Source of the DNA: an uncultured Opitutia bacterium
GTDB lineage: Bacteria > Verrucomicrobiota > Verrucomicrobiia > Opitutales > Opitutaceae
Assembly: GCA_903919985.1 (NCBI GenBank)
Contig: CAIXKG010000001.1
Location: 1 to 37,771 of the forward strand
Direction: 5' to 3'
DNA: 37,771 nucleotides
The notes beneath the pieces are model-generated. The model was not told where the DNA came from. It worked only from the letters and a program-made list of their open reading frames with translations, and ran no database searches. How positions within the stretch are numbered: position 1 is the first letter of the stretch; the number at the start of each line of letters is the position of its first letter. Shown here one piece after another: positions 8,708-17,571 of the stretch. Made by a program: the position numbers and the translations under genes.

Positions 8708-9136
8708 TTAAAAATTAGCCGGGGAAACCTCTTTGAGTTTGAGCGTGAAATCCACCGCTTTCGGCGAAATCGCGGTGGAGGAAATGGTCTGCGTTTCACG
8801 TCCGCTGAAACTGAGAGACTGCCATGATTGCGTGATGCCGTTCGTCGCCATGCCGTCCTGATCGGTCCACTCGAATTTGTAGCTGATCGTGCGGCTGTTG
8901 TTCTTGGCGTTTTCCAGGGTGACCTGGACCTTCTTCAGATTTCCCGACACGACGGCGTCATTGACGGAAACAACCCGGATAAGACCGCCGAGCGACTGGT
9001 CGGTGATCACGCGTTTATCCGCCACCATGTTCGGCCGGGCGCTCGGCTGAGCGTTGGCGACGGAGTTGACGTTGGTGGCGCAGCCCGTGACGAGTGCGAG
9101 GCCGGCGATGGCCGCGAGAACGAGGATGGATTTCAT
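8708..9136 (-). CDS. YcfL-like (DUF1425) lipoprotein
   Basis: A 142-residue predicted lipoprotein with lipobox LVTGC near residue 19. A beta-rich body carries VVSVNDAVVSGNLKKVQVTLENAKN, YKFEWTDQDG and SFSGRETQTISSTAI, the pattern of the YcfL/DUF1425 family. That family has no firmly established reaction; it forms a periplasmic beta-sandwich. In enterobacteria ycfL is directly upstream of lpoB, as here, which suggests a helper role for the LpoB system. It is preceded by an 89-bp spacer that holds a perfect inverted repeat (9192-9234), so its expression relative to the upstream genes may be modulated. Confidence 0.82.
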   Translation of the reverse strand: MKSILVLAAIAGLALVTGCATNVNSVANAQPSARPNMVADKRVITDQSLGGLIRVVSVNDAVVSGNLKKVQVTLENAKNNSRTISYKFEWTDQDGMATNGITQSWQSLSFSGRETQTISSTAISPKAVDFTLKLKEVSPANF

Positions 9137-9191
9137 GGTGTTTCGAGAATTAAAACCCGACGAATGATCTCCGCCGGGCGCGGCTTAAAAT

Positions 9192-9234
9192 AAACCCTAG
9201 GTGCCCGATCGTGGTGAAAATGTTCCTAGGGTTT
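9192..9234 (-). promoter_or_regulatory. Intercistronic hairpin between COG3014-type gene and ycfL-like gene
   Basis: Perfect 10-bp arms AAACCCTAGG (9192-9201) and CCTAGGGTTT (9225-9234) enclose a 23-bp loop. The upstream arm in the transcript contains the stop codon of the COG3014-type gene. On the minus strand the stem is followed by ATTTTAA, too weak a T tract for a full terminator. It could be a partial terminator, an mRNA processing site or a 3'-end stabiliser. Confidence 0.55.
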
Positions 9235-10821
9235 CAGAACAAACTGATCAACCAGCAGAGGGCTGGTCGCGTTGGTGCTCTTCACGTAGACGACATTAAC
9301 GCGGCCCGCGCTGAGCTCGATATTCCGGGTTTGTCCCCCGGCATCGAGCGCCAGCTTGCGGTCGGGGGGCGTCGCCACGCGAACGTATTGAAATTGCTTG
9401 GGCAAGCTGCGCCAAGTGCGGGTATCGGCGATATTCATCGAGGCGCCGGCTGCCGCGGTGACGGCCTTGGCCGCTAGCTGGCCCATGTAGCCCAACCGGT
9501 CTGAAGCCTGTTTTTGAATGACCGCGTCCATCGCAGCTTTGAGCGATGTGGCGATGATGGTTTTCGTGGCCATCGGCCACCAGTCGTTTTTGAAGTCCTG
9601 CGCGACAACACTGTCCATGGTACAAATGACCGAGCTGCTCCATGTCTCGGTACCGGCCGTGACTTTCAATTCAGGGATGAAATCGTTTTGGAATTTCAGT
9701 TTTGGAAACGCGGCGCCCGCATACGAAAGTTTGCCGGTGATGAGAAAAACCGGGATGTCGATGCGCAGCTGTTCGCGGAACGGTGCGGCCCCGGTTTCAA
9801 AGATGATGTAGGTCAGACCGGAGGGCAGATTGCCAGTGGCGGCAGCCTCGGCGGCAGCGAAGTCGGCTTTGGCATAGGGATTATCGGGGGCAAAACCGGC
9901 GACGCGTTCGAGAGATTTGCGCGCGCGTTCGAGGTCGGCGTTGTTTTCCGCGTTCGACAGGAAAAACAGCCCGTCAAGGAACACGACAAAAGGATTCACG
10001 TAATCCCCGTAAGGTTTGATCTGCGTATTGAGCTCGGTCTCGACTTCGGCGAACGCGGGCCCGGATTTCGGGTCGGCCCTGACCTTCTCGATATCGGTGG
10101 GGCCGCCTTCACCAACCTTGGCCTCTGGCGCAGCCTCTTGCGCGGCCTGTTGCGCTTGCTCGATGCGTTTGGCGTTCTCGGCCACGGCATCGCGCTGACG
10201 CTGGAGCGCGCGATTGAGTTCGACGCGGGCCGCGTCCTTGTCGCCTAGCTGGATATAATTAAGCGCCTTGTAGGCGTTCATCATCACCTTGTCGTAGGCG
10301 CGGCCACGATAAGGCAGGTTCTGTTGATTGGTGAAAAGCGCACCGGCTTCACGGCCGAGCCTTATCTGCGCCTGCTCGTCGTAATCGTTGACCTTTTCTT
10401 CCGCGAGATTGAAGGCCGCGATGCTTTGGCGGAGATAGGCCCGGTCGGGCGTTGGAGCGGGGGCCGCTGGCGCGGCGACGTTGGTCTCGGTCTGCGTCGC
10501 CGTGGTTGCGGTGCCGAGCGCTGCGGCCGGCTTCACCGGTTCTGCCACCACGGGCAGCGGGATTTCTGCGAGGGCCGCCTGACGCAAAATGGCGCCCTGC
10601 TCCAGGCGAGCAATCACGGCGTCGGCCGAATTCTTTTCGGCGTCAGCCCGTTTGTTCGCCATGTCCACCGCCGCCGCAATCGACCCGGAACGAACGGCGG
10701 TGTCTTGGGCCGTCGTTTGAGCCGTATAAGTTTGGCAACCAGTCAAAGCCGCGGCGACGACGGTGACCGCGGTGAGGAAGAAACCGGGGCGAAGATTTTG
10801 CGGGATGCGGGTTGGTGACAT
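9226..10821 (-). CDS. COG3014-type Ala-rich lipoprotein
   Basis: 531 residues from the ATG at 10821, selected because it gives a clean lipoprotein signal (lipobox AALTGC); the open frame upstream of it lacks a signal. The middle has an alpha-helical, TPR-like character (AYDKVMMNAYKALNYIQLGD, ARVELNRALQRQRDAV, with a Gln/Ala coiled-coil stretch). Next comes a beta-rich domain (LPSGLTYIIFETGAAPFREQ, IPVFLI). The C-terminal part has an Ala-rich helix and TRTWRSLPKQFQYVRV. This order matches the uncharacterised COG3014 lipoproteins, which in several Gram-negative bacteria lie next to lpoB and ycfL. Biochemical role unknown. An Ala/Pro linker (about 105-125) and the Ala-rich composition are lineage traits. 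It is the third gene of the operon. Confidence 0.75.
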   Translation of the reverse strand: MSPTRIPQNLRPGFFLTAVTVVAAALTGCQTYTAQTTAQDTAVRSGSIAAAVDMANKRADAEKNSADAVIARLEQGAILRQAALAEIPLPVVAEPVKPAAALGTATTATQTETNVAAPAAPAPTPDRAYLRQSIAAFNLAEEKVNDYDEQAQIRLGREAGALFTNQQNLPYRGRAYDKVMMNAYKALNYIQLGDKDAARVELNRALQRQRDAVAENAKRIEQAQQAAQEAAPEAKVGEGGPTDIEKVRADPKSGPAFAEVETELNTQIKPYGDYVNPFVVFLDGLFFLSNAENNADLERARKSLERVAGFAPDNPYAKADFAAAEAAATGNLPSGLTYIIFETGAAPFREQLRIDIPVFLITGKLSYAGAAFPKLKFQNDFIPELKVTAGTETWSSSVICTMDSVVAQDFKNDWWPMATKTIIATSLKAAMDAVIQKQASDRLGYMGQLAAKAVTAAAGASMNIADTRTWRSLPKQFQYVRVATPPDRKLALDAGGQTRNIELSAGRVNVVYVKSTNATSPLLVDQFVLKP

Positions 10822-10900
10822 GAAAACGGCGAGTTGCAGCAGAAATGGATGAGGAAAAGAAGCCACGGGGGAGCCCGCGGTTTCAGAGCTTGCAGGGGTA

Positions 10901-11764
10901 TTATTGTTCGACGCGTCGCAGGACGGCACCGCGATCGATGCCGGTGTCGTCTAGGATTGTGGCCTGCGAGGTCGCGGGATTCACGCGCGTGACACGGACC
11001 TTGCCTACGGCCATTTCCTCTTTGCCGAGGCTCTTGCCCGTATCGGGGTCGATCAGCTCTTGGCCGAGGGCGAACACCTCCCAGAGCTGGCCGGTGACCA
11101 TGCCCGCGGCGTCGCCGCGGTTGATCGTGACCATTTTGTCGATCTTGGAAACGACGCGGGCCGGATAACCAATATCCACGACGCGTTGGGCGATCTTCTC
11201 GGCCATGGTGCGCGTGAGCTTCACCAGCAAGGCATCGGAGGTCTCACCATCCTTGACGCCAAGCTGCTCCTCGGCGTCGGCGTTTTGCTCCTGAAAATTT
11301 GCGGTCGCGATGATCTTGTTGGTCTTCGCGTCATAGATTTTGCCGACGGCCGAGAAACGAACAACGCGCTGCGTGACGGTTTTGCCGAGAGCCGCGAACG
11401 TGGCCGTTTTTACCGCATCCTGGAAATCGTCGACGGATACAACGAGCAGGTAATCCGCGTCGCCAAATTCGAAGACCCGCTTCGTGGCCCCGGCTTCCGT
11501 GGCGAGGGCATCGGCGTCGGAGCGGCCGAGAATTTCATATTTTTGGGTGCTCTCGAGCGCAGCGATCAGCTGGCCGTCGAGCGCCTCGGTCATGCGAGCC
11601 ATCGAGATCGCTTTGCCGGATTTGAGCGCCGCAGCGGAAACAGCGGCGCCGGCTTTGACTTTGCCGACGGCAAGTTTCTTGGGTCCGACGGGAGCTTGAG
11701 CAAAGACCGTGGCGACGGACATCGTTGCGGCGAGCACGGCGGAGAAAATAGGGGCGAGGCGCAT
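10901..11764 (-). CDS. CsgG/FlgT-like secreted protein
   Basis: 287 residues with a signal peptide (to about residue 23, VFAQA) and no lipobox. The N-terminal half carries the CsgG-type pattern: MTEALDGQLIAALESTQKYEILGRSDADALATEAG, then FGDADYLLVVSVDDFQD. The C-terminal part (about 200-285) resembles the FlgT C-terminal beta domain: VVSKIDKMVTINRGDAAGMVTGQLWEVF, then GKVRVTRVNPATSQATILDD. Known relatives act at the outer membrane in flagellar-ring or curli assembly. No flagellar or curli gene is near, so the partner is unknown. It is the second gene of the operon, 60 bp after the PEGA gene and about 80 bp before the COG3014-type gene. Confidence 0.68.
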   Translation of the reverse strand: MRLAPIFSAVLAATMSVATVFAQAPVGPKKLAVGKVKAGAAVSAAALKSGKAISMARMTEALDGQLIAALESTQKYEILGRSDADALATEAGATKRVFEFGDADYLLVVSVDDFQDAVKTATFAALGKTVTQRVVRFSAVGKIYDAKTNKIIATANFQEQNADAEEQLGVKDGETSDALLVKLTRTMAEKIAQRVVDIGYPARVVSKIDKMVTINRGDAAGMVTGQLWEVFALGQELIDPDTGKSLGKEEMAVGKVRVTRVNPATSQATILDDTGIDRGAVLRRVEQ

Positions 11765-11824
11765 GGCAGGAATAGATTGAAAATGAAAGAGCGGGTTAAA
11801 AGGGGACGACTCGTGATCGGCTAA

Positions 11825-12979
11825 TTACCAGCGCAGGCCGGGAATCACGAATTTAACGTTCTCGTTGGTGTCGATGCGGGAGAAACTCTCCGAGAGCATT
11901 TTGCCGTAACCTTCGAGCACCTTAACCTGTCCGTCGGCCAGTTTGGCGTTATTCGTAAGTTCATTGAGAAACGCGGCGGCGTCTTTCCAGCGAGCGTAGC
12001 CGGCGTCACTCATCGTGAGGGCGACGGTAAGCGTCTGGCCTTCGACGGCATTGACGGTGCGCTCGAACGGTTTGAAGCCCTCACGTGTGACGCGAAGCTT
12101 GGCGAAGCCCGGACGGAGCGAAACTTTTCCGGGCGCGGTGCCGACGGTCACGCCATCAACTTCGACGGTCGCGTTAAGGGGCGCGAGTTTGAATTTCGAT
12201 TCACCGATTGTGACGAGATTTTCCACGCCAACACGCACGTCAGGGATCATCATTTCGGCCGCCTCCACCTGAATCGTGATGTTCACGAAATTCGCCTTCG
12301 GCGCGGCCGCGGCGATCTTGTTCTGGGCGATGCGCACCTTCAGGCCCGCGGTCATTTTTTGCGCCGCTTCATCGAGCATGCCGTCGACGATATTCGCCGT
12401 GTCGGTGCCGGCCGCCGCAGTCTGTTGAAACGTTTTGCTTACGCGCACGGTGTCTCCGGTCAGGCTGCCTCCGCCAGAAGCGTCGACGATTTTGTAGGTC
12501 ACCCGGAGCGTGCGTTCCTGGTTGGTGAGTTTCACGCCGTAAGCGTCGATCTTGCCGTCCTGCGCGGAGAGTCCGGCGATGGAAGCCTGGATGATGTAGT
12601 CCACCCCCATATTCTGCGCCAGGCGCAAGGCGGAGGATTGCTCGGTGAGTTGAGCGTCGAGACCGTCCGCCGGACGCGGCTTGGAAGCGACGACGGGATC
12701 GAACTTGCGGAGCGAATCGACGACCAGTTCACGCGTGAGAACGTTGAAGCCAAGGTCCGTCACCTGCGACGAGATGTAGTCTTCAAGGACGGGAACCTTC
12801 GCGTCCAGCTCTGCGCCGGCTCGATTTGTGATGAAGATCGCAGCCTTGAAAATCTTCGGCGCGTTCTCGTTGGCCGCGGCGGTCGCGGCGGGAAGGGGCG
12901 CTTGAACGGCGGCTTGGGCAAAAGCGCTAACGAGCGCTAAGCCAGACATGAACCAGATTCGAAGAGCGTGCATTGTCAT
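11825..12979 (-). CDS. CsgG-like protein with PEGA domain
   Basis: 384 residues, first gene of the five-gene envelope operon. A signal peptide ends near residue 23 (SAFAQA). Residues about 45-220 look like a CsgG/LpoB-type fold: IFITNRAGAELDAKVPVLEDYISSQV, FNVLTRELVVDSLRKF, DYIIQASIAGL, and TLRVTYKIVDA. Residues about 266-323 form a PEGA repeat (LNATVEVDGVTVGTAPGKV, then REGFKPFERTV), a small beta domain common in surface proteins. The tail is helical. The start may be either ATG at 12979 or 12973. Function unknown; the context with LpoB- and YcfL-like lipoproteins says cell envelope. The 127-bp spacer upstream (12980-13106) separates it from purK and must carry the operon promoter or read-through. 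Confidence 0.68.
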   Translation of the reverse strand: MTMHALRIWFMSGLALVSAFAQAAVQAPLPAATAAANENAPKIFKAAIFITNRAGAELDAKVPVLEDYISSQVTDLGFNVLTRELVVDSLRKFDPVVASKPRPADGLDAQLTEQSSALRLAQNMGVDYIIQASIAGLSAQDGKIDAYGVKLTNQERTLRVTYKIVDASGGGSLTGDTVRVSKTFQQTAAAGTDTANIVDGMLDEAAQKMTAGLKVRIAQNKIAAAAPKANFVNITIQVEAAEMMIPDVRVGVENLVTIGESKFKLAPLNATVEVDGVTVGTAPGKVSLRPGFAKLRVTREGFKPFERTVNAVEGQTLTVALTMSDAGYARWKDAAAFLNELTNNAKLADGQVKVLEGYGKMLSESFSRIDTNENVKFVIPGLRW

Positions 12980-13106
12980 AGGTTAGGAATGCGATCGAAC
13001 GGCCGAATTTTAGTTCCCCAATCAATTTGCGACGGCAAACAAAATGGCGCGCGTGGTTTGCATCCGACCCGCGCATTCATGCGTAAATGCTTTCCCGCCT
13101 CAAACC

Positions 13107-14252
13107 TCAACTGCGGGTCAGCTTTCGTTTCAGATCGCGCGCTTGAGCGAACGCGATTTCGACATTTTCGGCCCGTACGGTGAAATGGCCCATCTTGCGC
13201 CCGGGTCGCGGTTCCGTTTTGCCGTAGAGATGGAGCTTCGCCCGCGAGGTCGCGAAGATGGCTGGCCAATCCGGCGCACCGACGACCTTCCCGTCCGACC
13301 AATGCCAGGCGTCCCCGAGGATGTTCACCATCACCGTGGGCTCGCGCACGCTGGGGTCGCCCAACGGCAGACCACAGACCGCGCGCACGTGCTGCTCGAA
13401 CTGGCTCGTTTCCCCGCCGTCGAGCGACCAGTGCCCGCTGTTATGGGGACGCGGGGCCAGCTCGTTGACGAGCAGGTCGCCTCCGGTGGTTAGGAAGAGC
13501 TCGACGGCGAGCAGGCCCACGACGCCGAGCTTTTCCGCAATGCGGGTCGCCAGCGCTTCCGCCGCGCGAGCGGTTTCGACCGCCACCCGCGCCGGCACGA
13601 GGGAAAAATCGAGGATGTGGTGGGTGTGGATATTTTCCGCGACGGGAAAAGCGCGGGTCTCGCCCGGCAAATTGCGCGCAACGATCACAGAGAGCTCGCG
13701 GGAAAATTCGCACCACGCTTCGACGACGCAACGCCGCCCGCGAAAAATCGCCACGGCTTGTTCGAGGTCGGCGGGCGTCGCGAGCTTCATCTGCCCTTTG
13801 CCGTCGTAGCCAAAGTCGGCGGTTTTCACGACACACGGCAGCCCCACTTCAGCGACCGCCGCGGCGATGTCGCCGTCGAGCGCCTCGGCGAAACGCACGT
13901 GGGGAAATTCATTTGCGCGCAGCCACGCTTTTTCCCGCTGACGATTCTGGCAAATGTGCAGGACCTCGGCGCGCGGGTATAAGGGCACGAGCGCGGCGAG
14001 CGCGGCGAGCGGCCCGGCGGGGATGTTTTCGAATTCGTAGGTGATGACGTCGACGGACCGCGCAAAAGCCGTGAGCGCGGCCAAGTCGTCGTAGCTGGCG
14101 TTGACTTCCCGATTCGCCACGGCTCCGGCCGGGCATTGGGACTGGGGCTCGAACACGTGCACCCGGTAGCCAAGCGTTTGGGCTGCCTGTGCCAGCATGC
14201 GGCCGAGCTGACCGCCGCCGAGTACGCCGATGGTTTGACCGGGAAGAATCAT
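13107..14252 (-). CDS. purK: 5-(carboxyamino)imidazole ribonucleotide synthase
   Basis: ATP-grasp enzyme that carboxylates AIR to N5-CAIR in de novo purine synthesis, in the cytoplasm. 381 residues from the ATG at 14252; the open frame upstream was rejected because family members begin close to the dinucleotide-like loop IGVLGGGQLGRM seen here at residues 7-18. Other landmarks are VITYEFENIP, the ATP-grasp VVKTADFGYDGKGQ, ELSVIVARN, and the metal/ATP site ELFLTTGGDLLVNELAPRPHNSGHW. The C-terminal GKMGHFTV-like stretch is present (GRKMGHFTV). It lies 75 bp after purE on the same strand, so purEK is an operon in the usual order. Confidence 0.96.
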   Translation of the reverse strand: MILPGQTIGVLGGGQLGRMLAQAAQTLGYRVHVFEPQSQCPAGAVANREVNASYDDLAALTAFARSVDVITYEFENIPAGPLAALAALVPLYPRAEVLHICQNRQREKAWLRANEFPHVRFAEALDGDIAAAVAEVGLPCVVKTADFGYDGKGQMKLATPADLEQAVAIFRGRRCVVEAWCEFSRELSVIVARNLPGETRAFPVAENIHTHHILDFSLVPARVAVETARAAEALATRIAEKLGVVGLLAVELFLTTGGDLLVNELAPRPHNSGHWSLDGGETSQFEQHVRAVCGLPLGDPSVREPTVMVNILGDAWHWSDGKVVGAPDWPAIFATSRAKLHLYGKTEPRPGRKMGHFTVRAENVEIAFAQARDLKRKLTRS

Positions 14253-14327
14253 TTTACAGGAAGAAGCGGAGAGGACTGAGAGGGAAAATCGGGCGGTCAA
14301 TCCCTCTGTGCGCCCTCGAGAATCGAA

Positions 14328-14813
14328 TCACGGCAGCTTGGCGGCCAAGACTTTCGCCGTTTGCGCGGCGCGATGCGCGTCAAACGCTTTTTTGATGGGC
14401 GCGCTACTGTGCGCGAGGAGTTGCGCGGCGAAAAGCGCGGCGTTGATCGCGCCGGGTTTGCCGATCGCGAACGTCGCCACCGGCACGCCGCCCGGCATCT
14501 GCACGATCGAAAGCAGCGAATCCATGCCCTTGAGCGCGTGCGATTCCACCGGAACACCAAGCACGGGCAGTGCGGTGAGTGAGGCCGTCATGCCCGGCAG
14601 ATGCGCGGCGCCACCCGCGCCCGCGATGATGACCTTAAGCCCACGCCGCTCGGCACTTTCAGCGTAAGTGACCATTAGCCTAGGCGTGCGGTGGGCGCTC
14701 ACTACGCGTTTCTCGTAAGGCACGCCAAGGGCGTCAAGTTGGGCGGCGGCGTGCTGCATCGTTTCCCAGTCCGAGGCGCTGCCCATAATGATTCCTACAA
14801 GCGGTTTGGCCAT
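14328..14813 (-). CDS. purE: N5-carboxyaminoimidazole ribonucleotide mutase
   Basis: Cytoplasmic mutase that converts N5-CAIR, the product of PurK, to CAIR. 161 residues from the ATG at 14813, the normal size for the class I enzyme; longer starts would add an atypical Arg/Gly-rich N-terminus. Landmarks: [14 protein letters not shown] (nucleotide-phosphate loop), [11 protein letters not shown] with the conserved His, [14 protein letters not shown], and the TALPVLGVP strand. It is the first gene of purEK. A near-palindrome at 15089-15106 lies about 280 bp upstream, but no known purine operator is recognised. Confidence 0.96.
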   Translation of the reverse strand: MAKPLVGIIMGSASDWETMQHAAAQLDALGVPYEKRVVSAHRTPRLMVTYAESAERRGLKVIIAGAGGAAHLPGMTASLTALPVLGVPVESHALKGMDSLLSIVQMPGGVPVATFAIGKPGAINAALFAAQLLAHSSAPIKKAFDAHRAAQTAKVLAAKLP

Positions 14814-15234
14814 GCTCCGCAGCCAAAGCCCCCGCCCTCCCCGCTTCAACGGCGAAAAAATAATCCGCCGTTTTCCTCCGCCGCGTGTAACGCATTACAT
14901 TACGCGCGGCTGGGATGGAAAAGCGCGGATCCGAAGACTCGGAAAAATCAGACTGGCGACACGCCTCAAGCCAGCGACTCACGATCAACGAAAACCCCCG
15001 CGCCGGGCAAAACCGGACGTTAGAAATGCCGGTGGCTGGAAAACATTCGATCCTCCACCAGCCTTTTTTGCCGACGAGACGTTGGGCCAACCGGCAGTTG
15101 CCGGTTAAAAACAGGCAAAAAATCAGAAGCTATTTAACGATGTCCGGCGCCGCCTCCAGTCCGAGATTATCTTCCCGAGCGGAGATTGGCGGTTTTTTGA
15201 ATCGGGCCGGCGGGCGCTGGCCTGCGGTTCTGAC
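14814..15234. other. Intergenic region with one inverted repeat
   Basis: 421 bp without a convincing gene; open frames here lack domains and run over flanking genes. The only clear structure is an inverted repeat of 8-bp arms (AACCGGCA at 15089-15096, TGCCGGTT at 15099-15106) around a 2-bp centre. It has no T tract on the side needed for a terminator in either direction. It may be an operator or a folded leader for purEK. Confidence 0.5.
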
Positions 15235-16020
15235 TCAGAAGTCGATCGCTTTCATCGGTCCGATTTCGACGCCGAAGTTATCGCCGTACGGTTTCACCCG
15301 CTTGAAATCGCTGCGCTTCACTTCGTAGTCGCGGCCGCCGGGAATCATTAAAATGGAATAAGATCCGACGCCGCGGGCCGCGACCGGCGTCGGCGCAAAT
15401 TTCGGATCGATCTGGCTGAAATCCAACGAAGCTTCGCCTGATTTTATCTTCACGATCAGGGCTGTTCGCATCGGTTCACGCAGCCGGGCTTCGATTCTTT
15501 CGAAGGCCCCGGACGCCTTCCCTACCCGCGCGAGGATGCGGAATTTTTCCGGGGGAAAACGCGTGTTGCCCTCTTTTTTGAGCGGCACTTCGTAAGTCAC
15601 GCTTTGGGAATCTTCTTCCGCGATGATGGCGTGGTCCATGTCCATGAGCTCACCCACGGTTTTGTTCACGCGATTGGTGCCCTCCTGTTCTTGTTTCGCG
15701 GCGCTTTTCCCCCGGCGTTCCCCTTTCTTCCGATACAACTTCAGATCCGCAGCCGACGGCGCTTTGCCATCGATGGTGATGGGGGCGTACTGCTCAGCGT
15801 AGGGTTTGGAGGGATCGAAGCGCACGACCGCTGTGTTGATCGTTTTGCCCTTGGGATCTTTTTCCACGACTTCCTGCGTGTAGGCCCAGCGATCGGTGTC
15901 GCGCGCCACTTTTTGCACCGCATCATCGAGCAGATCAGGCACACTCCCCCGCACCCAGCTCGAGGCCGCGAGGAGCGTGCCAAGCATGATTCCGGCGGCG
16001 GTGAAGAAGCGTGAATTCAT
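15235..16020 (-). CDS. Secreted protein of unknown function
   Basis: 261 residues with a signal peptide (to about residue 25, ASSWVRGS). No family recognised. The mature part begins PDLLDDAVQKVARDTDRWAYTQEVVE, followed by a beta-rich region with a basic Lys/Arg insert (YRKKGERRGKSAAKQEQ). The second half has paired strands such as VTYEVPLKKEG and FERIEARLREPMRTALIVKIKSGEASLDFSQIDP. This pattern of an outer-membrane-assembly-like beta sheet with TDRWAYTQ is seen in uncharacterised periplasmic proteins. It is transcribed alone: the MscS gene stop is 99 bp upstream, and purE starts 421 bp downstream. Confidence 0.6.
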   Translation of the reverse strand: MNSRFFTAAGIMLGTLLAASSWVRGSVPDLLDDAVQKVARDTDRWAYTQEVVEKDPKGKTINTAVVRFDPSKPYAEQYAPITIDGKAPSAADLKLYRKKGERRGKSAAKQEQEGTNRVNKTVGELMDMDHAIIAEEDSQSVTYEVPLKKEGNTRFPPEKFRILARVGKASGAFERIEARLREPMRTALIVKIKSGEASLDFSQIDPKFAPTPVAARGVGSYSILMIPGGRDYEVKRSDFKRVKPYGDNFGVEIGPMKAIDF

Positions 16021-16119
16021 TTCCTAATTGAACTTATCCCCGAGGTTTCGTTCCCGCAAGTCTCCCGCATTGGACTGCGTTTTATTCGAAGCGTCAGCTG
16101 GCAACTCGCAGCAATGGGA

Positions 16120-17421
16120 TCACGGTTTTCGTTCGGCCAACGCTTTCGCAACCCGACCATCAAGATGGATGGCTTGCGCAGGGAAAGCGAAGCCGAGACC
16201 TCGAGCGGCCACGGCCCGCATCATGGCGAGATTGATGCGCTGCTTGGCCGCGAGATTCTTTTTCAGGTCGGGATCCTTGGTGACGTACGCTAGCCAGATA
16301 TCGAGCGATGAAGCACTGAGATCCCGGAAAAACACCTGGACCGACGCGGGGTCCACTTCGTCTTCGGCGCCGATGATGGTCCGGATTTCTTCCACGATCG
16401 CGGCCATCTGGTCCGGCGTCGTGTCGTACGTCAGAGTGAGCACCTGCTCGACGCGCCGCTGCGTGAAGCGGGAAAGATTCACAATTGCCTCCGACGACAC
16501 GGTTTTGTTCGGGATGATCGCGAGCGACTTGTCGACGAGCCGGATTTTCGTCGAACGCAGTCCGATGTCTTCGACCGTCCCGGTGTTGGCGCCGATTTTC
16601 ACCGTTTCACCGATTTTAAACGGCTGGTCGATCGCGACCACGATCGAGCCGAAAAGATTCGCAATCGTGTCCTGCGCCGCCAGCGCGAAGGCCAGGCCGC
16701 CGATGCCGAGGCCGGCCAGCATGGCCTTCACGTCGTAGTGAAGGCTCTGCAAAACCAGCAGCACCCCGAAGATCACGAAAATGCTGATAAGCGCTTTCTT
16801 GATCCACGGCATAAACGCCGCGATGCCCATCTGTCGGGCAGTCGCCAACTCCTGGGCATGGTCCAACACGGCGCCAAACGCCCGGAACAAGCCCCAAAAC
16901 ACGACAAGAGAAAAAGCCACGGTGGATCCGTAGCCGATGGCTGAATCGGTCGCGGCGTTCAGTTTCAGCACCTTTAACGCCGCGAAAATTCCGACGACCA
17001 TGATGAACGTGGCGACGGGCGTCTCAAGGGCCGGAAATAACTTGTCGTCGAGGGTGGTCGTGGTTTTTGCCGCCAGTCGCTTCAGCTGGGCGAAAATGAT
17101 ATTCGTGACGACCCGACGCAGTAGAATCGCACCAACTAAAAACAGGGCACTGATCACGTAGTGCGTGGCCGTATTGCCGCTGTTCTGAACGTCGAAAAGC
17201 GCCAGCACTTCATCCACGAGTTGCTCCAGCAGATCGGGGGATCGAATGTCTGTTGGCTTGGACGCGGTGGCCGCGATGGCCCCCACTGCATTCGTATTCA
17301 ACGCGACATCGGCATTTTCCGCCGCCTGGGCGGGCGCGCCGGCCGGCGCCTGCGCGCTAAGTCCAGGCCGGAACAACAGAAGAGCGGCGATTGAGGCGGA
17401 GAGGAAAAGAAGACGTTTCAT
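16120..17421 (-). CDS. MscS-family mechanosensitive channel
   Basis: 433 residues. A signal peptide and a short periplasmic segment precede several membrane helices (about 86-105, 137-155, 166-186 and 208-226). The pore helix is then seen at about 232-260 (MLAGLGIGGLAFALAAQDTIAN), with the Gly/Ala packing and the LFGSIVVAIDQPFKIGE turn that define MscS. The cytoplasmic beta domain holds GTVEDIGLRSTKIR and IPNKTVSSEAIVN. It should gate open in the inner membrane on hypo-osmotic shock and release solutes. The size is between short MscS (about 290 residues) and YbdG-like channels. It diverges from terC across a 150-bp spacer. Confidence 0.93.
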   Translation of the reverse strand: MKRLLFLSASIAALLLFRPGLSAQAPAGAPAQAAENADVALNTNAVGAIAATASKPTDIRSPDLLEQLVDEVLALFDVQNSGNTATHYVISALFLVGAILLRRVVTNIIFAQLKRLAAKTTTTLDDKLFPALETPVATFIMVVGIFAALKVLKLNAATDSAIGYGSTVAFSLVVFWGLFRAFGAVLDHAQELATARQMGIAAFMPWIKKALISIFVIFGVLLVLQSLHYDVKAMLAGLGIGGLAFALAAQDTIANLFGSIVVAIDQPFKIGETVKIGANTGTVEDIGLRSTKIRLVDKSLAIIPNKTVSSEAIVNLSRFTQRRVEQVLTLTYDTTPDQMAAIVEEIRTIIGAEDEVDPASVQVFFRDLSASSLDIWLAYVTKDPDLKKNLAAKQRINLAMMRAVAARGLGFAFPAQAIHLDGRVAKALAERKP

Positions 17422-17571
17422 TGTCCGTGCGAATCAACGACGGCGTCCGGGCATGTCAAAAACTTTGCCCTTCTCCCGCGAGGGTTGCAGCGACTGGAAT
17501 TCGGCGCGGCATTTCGATCATCGCACTCGCCGCTTGCCCGCGGTGTCTGCGCCTCGCCAACATCTGCGGCG

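Noticed and set aside
17422-17571. Manganese (yybP-ykoY) riboswitch upstream of the TerC gene
   Set aside because: I could not find the conserved loops or paired stems in this spacer; the family of the gene was the only reason to suspect it.
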